Shown: positions 51,862 to 61,396 of the stretch, in pieces
Position numbering within the stretch: the first letter of the stretch is position 1
Layout of the letters: the number at the start of each line of letters is the position of its first letter
NCBI RefSeq assembly: GCF_024199925.1
Contig: NZ_JANADR010000001.1
Span: 9,675,501-9,739,500 of the forward strand
Direction: 5' to 3'
DNA length: 64,000 nucleotides
Source of the DNA: Bradyrhizobium sp. CCGUVB1N3
GTDB lineage: Bacteria > Pseudomonadota > Alphaproteobacteria > Rhizobiales > Xanthobacteraceae
Position numbers and translations under genes: made by a program
The notes under the pieces: model-generated
Seen by the model: the letters and a program-made list of their open reading frames with translations, nothing else
Databases searched by the model: none
Told to the model about the DNA's origin: nothing

Positions 51862-53147
51862 GCTGCGATGAACTCGTTCCACTTGCGGACCATGTAGTCG
51901 TTCTCGTCCATGACCGCGTTCCAGCAGGCGACGCCGCCCATGCGGTCCTCGTACGAGCCGCCGTCGCGCACGGCACCGGCCTTCTCGAGCAGCGAGCCGT
52001 CGGGCGCCTTGATGTCCTTCTCGGCGGGCTTGCCTTCCATCCAGTAGGCCCACTCGTAGGGCTCCATGTGCGCCTTCGCGGTCGAGAGCACCGCCGAGTA
52101 GTAGCCCTGGCGGTTAAGATACGCGCCGGCGTAACCGGACAGGAACCAGTTGACGAACTCATAGGCCCAGTCGAGCTTCGCGCCCGACACGCCCTTGGAG
52201 ACGCAGAAGCCCGAGGCCCAGGAGCGGTAGCCTTCCTTCAGAGGCTGGAAGGTGCAGGCAATGCCCATCGAGCGCACCTTGGTGACGGCCGGTGACCACA
52301 TCGACTGGATGACAGTCTCACCCGACGCCATCAGGTTGACGCTCTCGTTAAAATCCTTCCAGAAGGCGCGGAACTGACCAGCCTTCTTGGCTTCGGTCAT
52401 CACCTTCATGGTGAGATCGATCTCTTCCTTGGTCATGTTGCCCTTGTCGGCATATTTGTACTTGCCGGTGGCTTCCACGACCATCGCCGCATCCATGATA
52501 CCGATCGAGGGGATGTTGAGGATCGAGGCCTTGCCCTTGAACTCGGGATTGAGCAGCTCGGCCCACGAGCTGATCGGCCGCTTGATGAGATCGGGACGGA
52601 TGCCGAGCGTGTCGGCATTGTAGACCGTCGGGATCAGCGTTACGAACTCGGTCGCGGACTTCGAGAAGGTCTTGGAGTCCTTGCCTTCGAGATAGAGCAC
52701 CTTCCAGGGCGCCGTGCCCTGATTGCCAATCTTCTTGCCGCCGGGCGTCTCGCCCTTGGTGAAGACGGGCGTGATGTTGTCGAATTCCTTGATCTTCTTG
52801 GCATCGAGGGCAAGGATGTTGCCGGAGGGCACGAGCTTCTTCAGCGAGAAATATTCGGTGTCCAGCACGTCGAAGGAGTTCGGCTGGGTCATCACGCGCT
52901 TGGTGACGTCGTCGGTCGTCGCGGTGATGTATTCGATCTTGATGCCGGTGTCCTTCAGGCACTGTTTCGAGATGTCATCGCCCTCGTTCACGGCGGTGCC
53001 GAGATAGCGCAGCACCTTCGGCTCGGCCGACATCACGTAGGGGAAGCCGGTGATGGCGCCGGAGCCGGCGGCGAAACCTGCGAGGCCCGCGGTCCCCTTC
53101 AACAATGTACGGCGGCTGACGCCGGTCTTCCTCGTCGTCTCTGTCAT
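51858..53147 (-). CDS. ABC transporter substrate-binding protein (spermidine/putrescine type, Tat-exported)
   Basis: 429 residues from ATG 53147 (aggag 8 nt upstream; the GTG at 53156 is less likely). A twin-arginine signal (SRRTLLKGTAGLAGFAAGSG) exports it folded to the periplasm. The mature part (VLRYLGTAVNEGDDISKQCL and DVLDTEYFSLKKLVPSGN) fits the SBP_bac_8/PotD group. It captures the substrate for the PotB/PotC-like permeases; substrate is probably a polyamine or small N-compound, not proven by sequence. Confidence 0.92.
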   Translation of the reverse strand: MTETTRKTGVSRRTLLKGTAGLAGFAAGSGAITGFPYVMSAEPKVLRYLGTAVNEGDDISKQCLKDTGIKIEYITATTDDVTKRVMTQPNSFDVLDTEYFSLKKLVPSGNILALDAKKIKEFDNITPVFTKGETPGGKKIGNQGTAPWKVLYLEGKDSKTFSKSATEFVTLIPTVYNADTLGIRPDLIKRPISSWAELLNPEFKGKASILNIPSIGIMDAAMVVEATGKYKYADKGNMTKEEIDLTMKVMTEAKKAGQFRAFWKDFNESVNLMASGETVIQSMWSPAVTKVRSMGIACTFQPLKEGYRSWASGFCVSKGVSGAKLDWAYEFVNWFLSGYAGAYLNRQGYYSAVLSTAKAHMEPYEWAYWMEGKPAEKDIKAPDGSLLEKAGAVRDGGSYEDRMGGVACWNAVMDENDYMVRKWNEFIAA

Positions 53148-53191
53148 ATCAGTCACTCCTCTGTGTTGCGCATTTTCTGGACTGGATGGCG

Positions 53192-54178
53192 CTATTGCAG
53201 ACGCTGCGCCTTGGCGGGATCCCAGGTGGCCAGCACGCGATCACCCGGACGGAAGGGGTGGGCGTCAAAGGTGGCCTCGGGAACGTGGGAGAACAGGACG
53301 GTGCCGTCGTCGAGCGTGAGCGAGACTGCGACGTAGGAGCCCTGGTACTCGGTCTCGGTCAAAAGCGCCGGCGCGCCGAAGGCGCCGTCCGCGATCGGCT
53401 TGATGCCGAGCTGATCGGCGCGCACCGCGATCGTCTGGCCGGCATCGGAGAGCACGTTGTGTCCGCCGATGAAGCGCGCGACGAACTCGGTCCGCGGATG
53501 ATGGAAGATGTCGCGGGCACTGCCCTGCTGCTCGATCCGTCCGCCGTTCATCACCACGATGTGGTCGGCAAGCGCCATTGCCTCCTCCTGGCCGTGCGTG
53601 ACCTGGATGAAGCTGATGCCGAGCTCGCGCTGCAGCCGCTTCAACTCGCCGCGCATCCTGACGCGCAGGAAAGGGTCGAGCGCGGAGAGGGGCTCGTCGA
53701 GCAAGAGGATCTGCGGCTCGGTGATCAGGGCGCGGGCCAGCGCCACGCGCTGCTGCTGGCCGCCGGAGAGCTGCGCCGGCAGGCGCGCGGCGTAGGGCGT
53801 CATCGCCACCAGTTCGAGCAGCTCGCCGGCGCGCTTGTGGCGCGTCGCCCGATCGATGCCCCGCATCTTCAGCGCGAAGGCGACGTTGTCGATCACGGTC
53901 AGGTGCGGAAACAGCGCGTAGGACTGGAACATCATCGCCGTGCCGCGCTTGGCCGGCGGCAGGCCGGTGACGTTGTGGGGGCCGAGGATGATGTCGCCCT
54001 CGCTGACCGCCTCATGGCCGGCGATCATGCGCAGCGTCGACGTCTTGCCGCAGCCGGAGGGGCCGAGCAGGCAGCAATAGGTGCCGGCCGGGATCTTGAG
54101 GTTGACGCTGTCGACCGCCAGCGTCGTGTCGTAGCGCTTGGTGACCGAGACCAGTTCAAGGGCGGCGGGAAGGGCCAT
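53192..54178 (-). CDS. ABC transporter ATP-binding protein (PotA-like)
   Basis: 328 residues from ATG 54178. Walker A LLGPSGCGKTSTLRM (about 37-51), Q-loop MMFQSYALFPH, signature LSGGQQQRVALARAL, Walker B ILLLDEPLSALD, switch His in VTHGQEEA, and a C-terminal TOBE-like regulatory domain (about 250-328). Energises the Pot-type transporter. First gene of the minus-strand operon; 288 bp before the divergent GntR gene. Confidence 0.95.
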   Translation of the reverse strand: MALPAALELVSVTKRYDTTLAVDSVNLKIPAGTYCCLLGPSGCGKTSTLRMIAGHEAVSEGDIILGPHNVTGLPPAKRGTAMMFQSYALFPHLTVIDNVAFALKMRGIDRATRHKRAGELLELVAMTPYAARLPAQLSGGQQQRVALARALITEPQILLLDEPLSALDPFLRVRMRGELKRLQRELGISFIQVTHGQEEAMALADHIVVMNGGRIEQQGSARDIFHHPRTEFVARFIGGHNVLSDAGQTIAVRADQLGIKPIADGAFGAPALLTETEYQGSYVAVSLTLDDGTVLFSHVPEATFDAHPFRPGDRVLATWDPAKAQRLQ

Positions 54179-54466
54179 GGGGCTCCCAGGGAAAGGGCGA
54201 TTTACCGCTTTCCTCGGCAAGGCCCGTGCCAAGCGGAAGTCCGCGGCATTTTTTCGGAACTGCGCAGCAATGTCAGAACGTTAGCCCGGAGACGGCAAAT
54301 CCGGGCGGCGCGGCGGTGGCCGCTATGGAGCATTATGCACACAAAATGATCAGGGATTGTATAAAGTTTCGCCTGTCATTGGATACGGCTGGTCGACTAA
54401 CCTTTGGAGCCTGATTTGAGGATCGAGCCCCAAATCAACGAGCCCACATTCAACAAGCCAAAATCT

Positions 54467-55186
54467 ATGGCCGCCAAAGCTCAACCGAAGTCTGACACAT
54501 CGCTCGCGGCCGACAATGGCAGTGACCGCGTCAGCCGTATCCGGGAGGGCGTGACGACCGCGATCCTCGAGCATCGGCTGCTGCCGGGCACCAAGCTCGG
54601 CGAGGACGAAATCGGTGAGATCTACGGTGCGAGCCGCACCCTGGTCCGCACCGCGCTGCACCAGCTCGCGCATGAGGGGATCGTCAGCATCGAGAAGAAC
54701 CGAGGCGCCTTCGTTGCGCGGCCAACGCCGGCCGATGCGCGAGAGGTGTTCGAGGCGCGGCGGTTGATCGAGCCGTCGATCGTCGATCACGCCATCGACG
54801 CGGTGTCGCCGGATTGGCTTGAGCGCTTGCAACAACATCTCGCCGAGGAGCACGCGGCGGAAACCCGCGGCGACGCCAGAGCCTCGATCCGGCTGTCCGG
54901 CGAGTTTCACCGGCTGGTCGCCGAGATGTCCGGCCACAGCATCTATGCCGGCTTTCTCAAGGAGCTGATCGCGCGCTCCTCGCTGATCATCCTGCTCTAT
55001 CGCCGCCACGACACGCCCGCCTGCGGTACCAGCCATCATGCCGAGATCGTCACCGCAATCCGCAGGCAGGACAAGCCGCAGGCACGCGAGCTGATGCTCT
55101 CACATCTCACGGAGATCGAAGCCGAGCTGTTTCTGAAAGAGCCGGCGGCCGACGAGCCGCGGCTTTCCGACGTGCTTGGCGCCTGA
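54467..55186 (+). CDS. GntR family transcriptional regulator (FCD domain)
   Basis: 239 residues from ATG 54467; upstream TTG codons at 54404/54414 would lengthen the N-terminus. Winged HTH: LPGTKLGEDEIGEIYGASRT then RTALHQLAHEGIVSIEKNRG; followed by the all-helical FCD ligand-binding domain with a metal-binding set (Asp/His in FEARRLIEPSIVDH, HRL, HHAEIVTAIR). Divergent from the Pot-type ABC operon and most likely its repressor. Confidence 0.9.
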   Translation: MAAKAQPKSDTSLAADNGSDRVSRIREGVTTAILEHRLLPGTKLGEDEIGEIYGASRTLVRTALHQLAHEGIVSIEKNRGAFVARPTPADAREVFEARRLIEPSIVDHAIDAVSPDWLERLQQHLAEEHAAETRGDARASIRLSGEFHRLVAEMSGHSIYAGFLKELIARSSLIILLYRRHDTPACGTSHHAEIVTAIRRQDKPQARELMLSHLTEIEAELFLKEPAADEPRLSDVLGA

Positions 55187-55234
55187 GGAACGCAAGCCTG
55201 CGGCGGACGGTGGGGCCACGCCTGAGGCCTAGCG

Positions 55235-55462
55235 TCAATGCAAGCTTTCACTTTCGGCGGCGAGCTGTCCGTCTTGTGTGATCTCGTATTGGCCGTCTCG
55301 CTTCCTCATCCACCCGGACCTGACCATCTCCCGCGCGGTCTGAATGGAACAGATCGGATGGTTGCCGCCGGGGTGATACAGCCTGTCGTTGCGGACAACC
55401 AGATGCCCGTAGAGCTGAGCCTGGCGCAGTGCCCTGCGCATTCCGGGCGAAAGGTTTTTCAT
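55235..55462 (-). CDS. Small hypothetical protein
   Basis: 75 residues. MKNLSPGMRRALRQAQLYGH then WMRKRDGQYEITQDGQLAAE has a winged-helix-like feel (helices followed by an EITQDG beta-wing), but this is only a pattern impression. Codon usage supports coding. Opposite strand to the GntR gene. Confidence 0.65.
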   Translation of the reverse strand: MKNLSPGMRRALRQAQLYGHLVVRNDRLYHPGGNHPICSIQTAREMVRSGWMRKRDGQYEITQDGQLAAESESLH

Positions 55463-55675
55463 GTCGCTTCAAGCCACCCCCATGTCCTCGGCACTTTGTG
55501 CTTCAGGAGGTCGAACGAGATGCGCAACTGCTCGAGTGATTGGGCGGCTGCGAAGTCCGGTCGGACTGCAAGGCGACGCGCAATCGGTTACGCGCATGGT
55601 GGCGATCCTCCGGCCGCAATTGAACGATCTCGGAGCTCGGCTGTTCCTTTCTTCGGAACCGATTTCGAGCCGACG

Positions 55676-55777
55676 TCAAATTATGCCCAATAGGATGAAA
55701 CACCCGACCTCAACCAGGAAAACGAGGCCGGTGACCACCGACATGAGAAAGACATCGCCCGGCGTCAGGAAGTGCAT
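55676..55777 (-). CDS. Very small membrane protein (33 residues)
   Basis: From ATG 55777 (gtgaggcgagcc upstream) to a TGA at 55676-55678: MHFLTPGDVFLMSVVTGLVF then LVEVGCFILLGII. Nearly the entire chain after residue 9 is one membrane helix. The start, the clean hydrophobic profile and a plausible ribosome site support it; no other evidence. Confidence 0.45.
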   Translation of the reverse strand: MHFLTPGDVFLMSVVTGLVFLVEVGCFILLGII

Positions 55778-55892
55778 GGCTCGCCTCACCACTTGCGAGC
55801 CCCCATTGGCAATTCACATATGTTAGAAAAGTTTCGGTTCCCCGGTGGGTAACGTACGCGAAAGCGCGGCGGCCTTCGCCGCAAGCGCGCCC

Positions 55893-56522
55893 CTAGGTCT
55901 CTACCGGGATAAGGGAGGCCACTTCCCGATCCCGCGGTTTTTCGCTTGCCGCAAGGCCGCCAGCAACGCCGGTGCGGTCGGCGGCGGGACGGTTCTGGCT
56001 CATCTTGCGCTTGCCCTCGAACCGGCTGACGGGAATGCGCACGCCCACGATCCCACGCAGCTGCGCGGCGATGAAATCAGCAGGCGCGTCGCCGACCGCC
56101 CAGGGCTTGGTGCGCGAGCCCTCATGGAGGTTCGTCAGCCGCGTGACCACCTCGAGCAATCGTTCGCTCTCCTCGAAGAACTCAACCGGGCCATAGGCGT
56201 GGACGGCAATATAGTTCCATGTCGGCACCACCTTTCCGGTTTCCTGCTTGGTGGCGTACCAGGAGGGCGTCACATAGACTTCCGGACCCATGAAGATCGC
56301 GAGAGCTTCGCCGATGGGCGCGGCACGCCATTGCGGATTGGCCTTCGCCAGATGCCCGTACAGCACCCCGTTCTCGCTTTCGGTCTCATCCAGGAATAGC
56401 GGCAGGGGTGTCGCGGCCGGCCCTTCCACCGTGGCCGTGACCAGATTGGCGAGGCGGGCGGAGCGGATCGTGGCGCGGATGCTCGCGATATCGTCATCCC
56501 TGAAGGCAGGGGGCACATACAT
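55893..56522 (-). CDS. FMN-binding negative transcriptional regulator (PaiB family)
   Basis: 209 residues from ATG 56522. MYVPPAFRDDDIASIRATIR, the block LYGHLAKANPQWRA (about 58-71), and PSWYATKQETGKVVPTWNYI (about 86-105) are PaiB signatures; these proteins are FMN-binding split-barrel regulators. It lies 60 bp downstream of the MocR-type regulator on the same strand and is probably co-transcribed. Confidence 0.93.
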   Translation of the reverse strand: MYVPPAFRDDDIASIRATIRSARLANLVTATVEGPAATPLPLFLDETESENGVLYGHLAKANPQWRAAPIGEALAIFMGPEVYVTPSWYATKQETGKVVPTWNYIAVHAYGPVEFFEESERLLEVVTRLTNLHEGSRTKPWAVGDAPADFIAAQLRGIVGVRIPVSRFEGKRKMSQNRPAADRTGVAGGLAASEKPRDREVASLIPVET

Positions 56523-56582
56523 GGTGGTTCTCCGTTCTCGGGCCCGAGATAACCCCAAGGCTGGTATGTCGGAAACTGCCAG

Positions 56583-58118
56583 TTATCGAAGATTTTGGTA
56601 GTCCAGTTGCCGGCGCCTCTGCCGCGTCGCGTGGCGCGTCGAGCGCAGCTGCTCGACCGCTTGCACCAGGAGCTCGCAGCCGCGCTCGATCTGGCGGGTC
56701 TCCAGCGCGGCGTAGCCCATGACGAGGCCGACGACATCCGGCCGATGCCGGCGAGCCTGGCGCCGCTGATCGAACAGGGACGAAACAGGGTAGATGCCGA
56801 CTCCTTTGGCGAGGGCAGCTTCGATCAATGCCGCTTCCGACGTCGGGGGCAGATCACGAAACCAGACCACGACATGCAAACCGGCCGCGGCGCCGTCGAT
56901 CTGGATCCGGTCGCCAAATCGGCGGTGCAAGGCATCGAGCAGGGCTTGCCTGCGTTCGCCGTTGCGCCGTCGGGCGCGTCTGACGTGGCTGTCATAGACG
57001 CCGGTCTCGAGCATCGTCGCAAGCGCGTCCTGCCCGGCCAGCGGCGTGTGCCTGTCCATGATCAGCTTGGCCGCGGCGAACGCCGACCGAAGTTCTGGCG
57101 GCACGACCAGATAGCCGATCCGCAGCGTCGGCGAGAGCGTCTTGGAGACCGTCCCGAGATAGATGACGTTCTCGCTGCCTTCGAGGGCGTGCAGAGGGGG
57201 AACAGGTTTGGTGTCGTAACGGTACTCGCTGTCGTAATCGTCCTCGATCACGTAGGCATCGAACTTTCGTGCCCAAGCGAGCAATTGATGCCGGCGCCCG
57301 ATCGGCATGACGGCGCCGAGCGGAAACTGATGCGACGGCGTCACGTAAGCGAGCCGTGCTTCGGTCTTCACAAGCTGCTCCGTATCCAGTCCGTCCGTGT
57401 CGACTGGAATTGAGACCGCGAGCGCACCCGTGGCCGAGAAGACGTGACGCGCCATCAGGTAGCCTGGATTTTCCATCACGAACCGATCGCCCGGGTCGAG
57501 CAGAAGCCGCGCGCACAGATCGAGCCCTTGCTGCGAACCGTTCACGGCGATGATCTGGTCGACCTCGCAGCGGACGGTCCGGGTGCGCCAGAGATAGGCT
57601 CGCAGTGCCGTTCGCAGCCGCCGCGAGCCGGAGGGATCATCGTAGGTCAGTTTTGTGGGCCTGCGGGTCATGGCGGCGACCACCGCTCTTTTCCACGCGA
57701 GCACGGGAAAGTCCGATGGTGAGAGATCACCGTAGCGAAAGTTTGCAATGAAGTTGCGAGATGGTTCGCTCGGGCGGGGCGCGACTTGGCTCAATCGCTG
57801 ACCGTATGTCGAGAGCCGTACCTTTCGCGATGACGGGCGTGACCGGGTGTCCCGGTTCCGCGCCTCGGCAACAGCCTTCGCGACGCGCGGCCTTGCCCCA
57901 GGCCGAACATCGATGAAGCCCTCCGCAGCGAGTTGCTCGTAGGCGACCGTCACGGTCGAGCGTGATACGCCGAGTTCGCCGGCGAGCGCGCGCGAGGAGG
58001 GCAGCAGACCATCGGCGCCGTACACGCTTTCCAGGATCTGATCCCTGAGCGCTTCATAGATCTGGCGCGCGCCCATTTTCCGGATGCGCTTCTGAGCGGG
58101 CGTCTTGGTCTGGACCAT
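56583..58118 (-). CDS. MocR/PdxR-type PLP-dependent transcriptional regulator
   Basis: 511 residues from ATG 58118. N-terminal GntR winged HTH (ILESVYGADGLLPSSRALAG then LGVSRSTVTVAYEQLAAEGF, about 30-85) fused to an aminotransferase fold: PLP-site features GSQQGLDLCARLLLDPGD, VIEDDYDSEYRYD, and the Schiff-base Lys in GTVSKTLSPTLRIGYLV. Regulates transcription in response to a PLP-bound amino acid. Followed by the PaiB gene, an arrangement often seen in proteobacteria. Confidence 0.93.
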   Translation of the reverse strand: MVQTKTPAQKRIRKMGARQIYEALRDQILESVYGADGLLPSSRALAGELGVSRSTVTVAYEQLAAEGFIDVRPGARPRVAKAVAEARNRDTRSRPSSRKVRLSTYGQRLSQVAPRPSEPSRNFIANFRYGDLSPSDFPVLAWKRAVVAAMTRRPTKLTYDDPSGSRRLRTALRAYLWRTRTVRCEVDQIIAVNGSQQGLDLCARLLLDPGDRFVMENPGYLMARHVFSATGALAVSIPVDTDGLDTEQLVKTEARLAYVTPSHQFPLGAVMPIGRRHQLLAWARKFDAYVIEDDYDSEYRYDTKPVPPLHALEGSENVIYLGTVSKTLSPTLRIGYLVVPPELRSAFAAAKLIMDRHTPLAGQDALATMLETGVYDSHVRRARRRNGERRQALLDALHRRFGDRIQIDGAAAGLHVVVWFRDLPPTSEAALIEAALAKGVGIYPVSSLFDQRRQARRHRPDVVGLVMGYAALETRQIERGCELLVQAVEQLRSTRHATRQRRRQLDYQNLR

Positions 58119-58227
58119 CGAAAATTCAAAAAACCGGCTATTTGGCGATGCCAGTCTGCGGCCATCCGGTCCTGATGCCAAGCGGTTCCGATGCACGACG
58201 GAGCCGTCGAAGCTTTTGCTGTGGGCC

Positions 58228-58264
58228 CAAAAAGTTGCGGCCAGCCATTGGGGGATGGCTGGCC
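58228..58264 (-). terminator. Rho-independent terminator of the BTLCP gene
   Basis: On the minus strand: stem ggccagccat / atggctggcc (58264-58239) followed by gcaacttttt. Confidence 0.75.
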
Positions 58265-58336
58265 GCGCGCGAACCGGTCTGGGACGGGGAGGGGTGGGGA
58301 TGTGACCGGGTCGCGTAACTCGCTTGTTGGTTCCTG

Positions 58337-58963
58337 CTACTGATCCTTGGCGCTGGCGGTGGAGACCGCCGGCTTGGTATCGCCGAGCGAGACCCAGACG
58401 TTGGGATCGCTCTGCGACTGGCGCTTGACGAAGCGGTAGCCGGTCTCGGTCCAGGCGACGACATTCTCGTTCTGATTGTCGAGAATGAACTCACCCTTGT
58501 CGGTCTTGACCGTCAGCACCGCGTGTCCTTCACCCTTCTTGTCGCGCACGACGGTGATCAGCAGGGCCTCGCGGGGCCATCCGGCATCGATCAGCATCTT
58601 GCGCTTCAACAGCACATAGTCCTCGCAGTCGCCGTAGCCGTCGGTCGGCAACGACCACTTCTCGATCACGCCCCAGTGCTCCATGTCGGTCAAAGGCTTG
58701 ACGGTCTCGTTGACCCAGCGATTGACCTTCAGCAGATCGCGCCATGCCGTCTGCGACATCACGATGTCGCGCGGCTGCGACGGACCGCCCTGGCATTGGG
58801 CAGCATTGTCGTTACAGAACTCGACCCAGCCGATCGGCGCACGCGTGCTGTCGCCGAGGCTCGCGTAGAGCAGGCGGCCTTCGCCGGCCTGCACCGTCGC
58901 GCTGATCCCGAAGAGCATGGCGCCAACCGCCAGCCCTTTCCCCTGTCCCCTGAAGTCGAACAT
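58337..58963 (-). CDS. Bacterial transglutaminase-like cysteine peptidase (BTLCP)
   Basis: 208 residues from ATG 58963. N-terminal signal region (GLAVGAMLFGISATVQAGEG), then the papain-like core: Cys in YGDCEDYVLLKRKM (about 121), His in KGEGHAVLTVKT (about 157) and Asp in FILDNQNENV (about 171). The family (DUF920) is common in Rhizobiales; some members, such as LapG in other bacteria, cleave large adhesins under c-di-GMP control. Here a c-di-GMP link is only suggested by the PilZ gene upstream, which is a separate transcript. Confidence 0.9.
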   Translation of the reverse strand: MFDFRGQGKGLAVGAMLFGISATVQAGEGRLLYASLGDSTRAPIGWVEFCNDNAAQCQGGPSQPRDIVMSQTAWRDLLKVNRWVNETVKPLTDMEHWGVIEKWSLPTDGYGDCEDYVLLKRKMLIDAGWPREALLITVVRDKKGEGHAVLTVKTDKGEFILDNQNENVVAWTETGYRFVKRQSQSDPNVWVSLGDTKPAVSTASAKDQ

Positions 58964-59294
58964 CGTGGCCCCCGTTTCTTGTTGGGACCACAATTGCCAC
59001 GAAGCTTTTGCGTTGCCGCTAAGTGAGCCAAGTCAAGTCGAGACGAATGAAAGTAAAACGAGCGCTGAATTCGACTTTTACTTGAATATATTTCGAATAA
59101 AATTTGAGAATACTGCAATTGAGTAAAATTGTAGGCGTTAACGCGGAAAACCCGGGGAACTCAGCGTTTTCGCTCCGCACTGCCGCCCGCGTTAACCGGC
59201 TGCCGCATGCGCGCGAGATGCGAAAAAGGCGGCGTCCGCGCTGCGGAGGCCGCCTTTTTTTGCTCGATTGCTGGATTTTTCGGGCGGTTGCGCT
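58964..59294. other. AT-rich intergenic region with a strong terminator
   Basis: 331 bp. An AT-rich stretch near 59040-59130 upstream of the BTLCP gene probably carries its promoter. The terminator at 59223-59259 ends the PilZ gene. No gene is seen. Confidence 0.5.
59223..59259. terminator. Strong terminator, probably bidirectional
   Basis: aaaaaggcggc / gccgccttttt, 11 perfect pairs, with an inner 5-bp stem tccgc/gcgga and a 3-nt loop; T runs on both strands. Ends the PilZ gene on the minus strand. Confidence 0.85.
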
Positions 59295-59906
59295 TTACCG
59301 CGCGGTAACGCTCTCTTCGAGAGTCTCGATCGGCTGCTCGTGGACGAACTCGAGCGCAAAGCCGTCTTCGAGATTTCTGACCACGCGGCCCTGCACGCGG
59401 CCGAGCATGACCTGCGATTTCAGCGGCGGGCGGTTCTCCGCGGCAATGGCGGCGCCGGACAGCGACAGGTCGATGATGCGACAGGTCATCTTGGTGCCGT
59501 CCTCGAGCGTGAGCACCGCGATCGGGTTGCGCGGCACGATACGGTCGTGGCGGCGATCCTCCGGCAAATTGAGGATATCGCGGTTGGCGAGCCAGGTGAG
59601 CTGGGCCGCCAGCTTGTCGCGCTTGCGGGGCGTCGCACCCACCGTCATGGCGAAGCCATTGTCGATAATGCGGGTGATCTTGCCCTCGACGCGGCCGATA
59701 TGGTCGAGATAGGCGACCACGCGATCGCCGACATTGCCGATGCCGGGGGCCAGCAGGGCCAGTCCGCCCGGTGACATGTTGATCACCTGGCAGGGGAATT
59801 CACGGCGGTCCGGCAGCATGTAGCGGCCGAGCAGGTGAACCTTCACCCGCTGGAAACGCCGACGTTCCTCGGCGGCCGGAAGAAATTTTTTGTTCGCCAA
59901 CGCCAT
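59295..59906 (-). CDS. Tandem PilZ domain protein (c-di-GMP binding)
   Basis: 203 residues from ATG 59906. Domain 1: ERRRFQRVKVHLLGRYML (RxxxR-type, about 14-31) and QVINMSPGGLALLAPG (D/NxSxxG). Domain 2: RIVPRNPIAVLTLEDG (about 121-136) and CRIIDLSLSGAAIAAENRPP (DxSxxG). Both have the c-di-GMP-binding arrangement, the second more canonical. Cytoplasmic c-di-GMP effector; target unknown. Confidence 0.88.
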   Translation of the reverse strand: MALANKKFLPAAEERRRFQRVKVHLLGRYMLPDRREFPCQVINMSPGGLALLAPGIGNVGDRVVAYLDHIGRVEGKITRIIDNGFAMTVGATPRKRDKLAAQLTWLANRDILNLPEDRRHDRIVPRNPIAVLTLEDGTKMTCRIIDLSLSGAAIAAENRPPLKSQVMLGRVQGRVVRNLEDGFALEFVHEQPIETLEESVTAR

Positions 59907-60014
59907 TTTCACTACCCGACCCCCGCCCGGGCGGAGTCCCAACGACCGTAAGGTGCACAGGGTTAACGCGCCGTTAGCGGGACACGCCGGACGTGCAGAT
60001 TGGTGGGGCGGCGG

Positions 60015-61259
60015 TCATGCCCTCCAGGCCGCGCGATAATAAAGGACGAGCAGCAGCGCCAGCAGGACGGCGGCCGACAGGGCGAGCGACCAGTGAATGC
60101 CGATCGCCGCGCCGAACAGGCCGACGGTGATGCCGCTGAAGGCCCGCATCCCGAGCCCGGCCATGTTGAACAGGCCGACGACGCGGCCGCGGATATCGGC
60201 CGGCGCGTTGAGCTGCACCAGCGCCTACGCCATGGTGTTGAACGACAGCTCGAAGAAGCCGGCGGCAAACAGCAGCATGATTGCCAGCGGATAGATACGC
60301 ACCGATGCGAAGGCGAGTAGCGAGACGCTCCACAGCATGGCCAGCGTGATCGCGGTCCGCGGCGTACCCTTGAGCCGTCCCCACGATTCCAGCGCAATGC
60401 CGGCCAGCAGCGCGCCGGCGGCGTCGGCCGCCAGAAGGACGCTGTAGGATACTCCGGGATCGCCATGGCCGAGATCGCCGGCAAAGCCCGGCATCTGCGC
60501 GTGGTAGGCGTTGCCGATCATGAAGGAGGTGAGCCCGGCCAGCCACGTCATCGCAGTCAGCACCGGCTGCGTGCCGATGGAGCGGATCGTCAGCACGATG
60601 TCGGCAAGGCCGCGGACGGCGAAGTGCCGCACTGCGACGCTTTTGTCCCGCGCCGGCGCCGGGAACAGCCAGAGCAGCATGGGCAGGTAGAACAACGTAT
60701 TGAGGATGATGCCGTGCGACGACCCGAGCGTCAGCATGATGACGCCGCCCACGGCAGGGCCGACCAGGATGCCAAGGTAGCGCGCCATCGCATTCAGACG
60801 CACCGCGCTCGGTAGATCGGCAGGTCCAACGAGGTCGTAGAGCAGGAGCTGGTTCGGCGTCTGCCACAAGACGCCCGCGCAGCCATGGATGACCAGCAGC
60901 AGCATCGCGTGCCACATCTGGATCGTATCGGTGATGAAGAAGATGCCCCATCCGGTGGATGCGACGATGAACAGCAGCATCCCGCACTGGATGATGCGGC
61001 GCGGATCGAAGCGGTCGGCGAGGCTGCCGACCGCGACGGAGAACAGCAGGAACGGCAACCAGTGCGACAGCACCGCAAAGCCCGCGAGCGCCGGCGAGTG
61101 GAATTTCTGGAACACCACCCAATAGCTGATCACGTGCTCGATATTGTCGGCCATCATGGCCAGCACGTAAGCCATGAACTGCGCGCGATAGGGCCGCGAC
61201 TGCATCGCTGCGAACGAGCTCGGTGCAGCCGCCGGTTTCGTCGAGGTGTGAATGTTCAA
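60015..61259 (-). pseudogene. MFS transporter gene interrupted by an in-frame amber codon
   Basis: From a TTG at 61259 (or ATG 61205) the frame encodes a standard MFS protein with ten helices visible (SHWLPFLLFSVAVGSLADRF, motif A-like) to an amber codon at 60225-60227 in ELSFNTMA-*-ALVQLNAPAD. Translation in the same frame continues 69 residues to a normal end at 60015 (VVGLFNMAGLGMRAFSGITV). A CAG-to-TAG change explains it. Full length would be about 414 residues, so the last two helices are lost unless the stop is read through. Confidence 0.8.
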
Positions 61260-61396
61260 TCGATCACCCGGGTAAGAACCTGGCCGGCTTGGGGTTACGC
61301 CCTGACGCCCTTCGCGGTTGGCATCACGCCGAACCTCACATAGGCTCCACCGCAGCCCGCGACATTCAACACAAGACGGGCAGCGAGGAAATAGCC

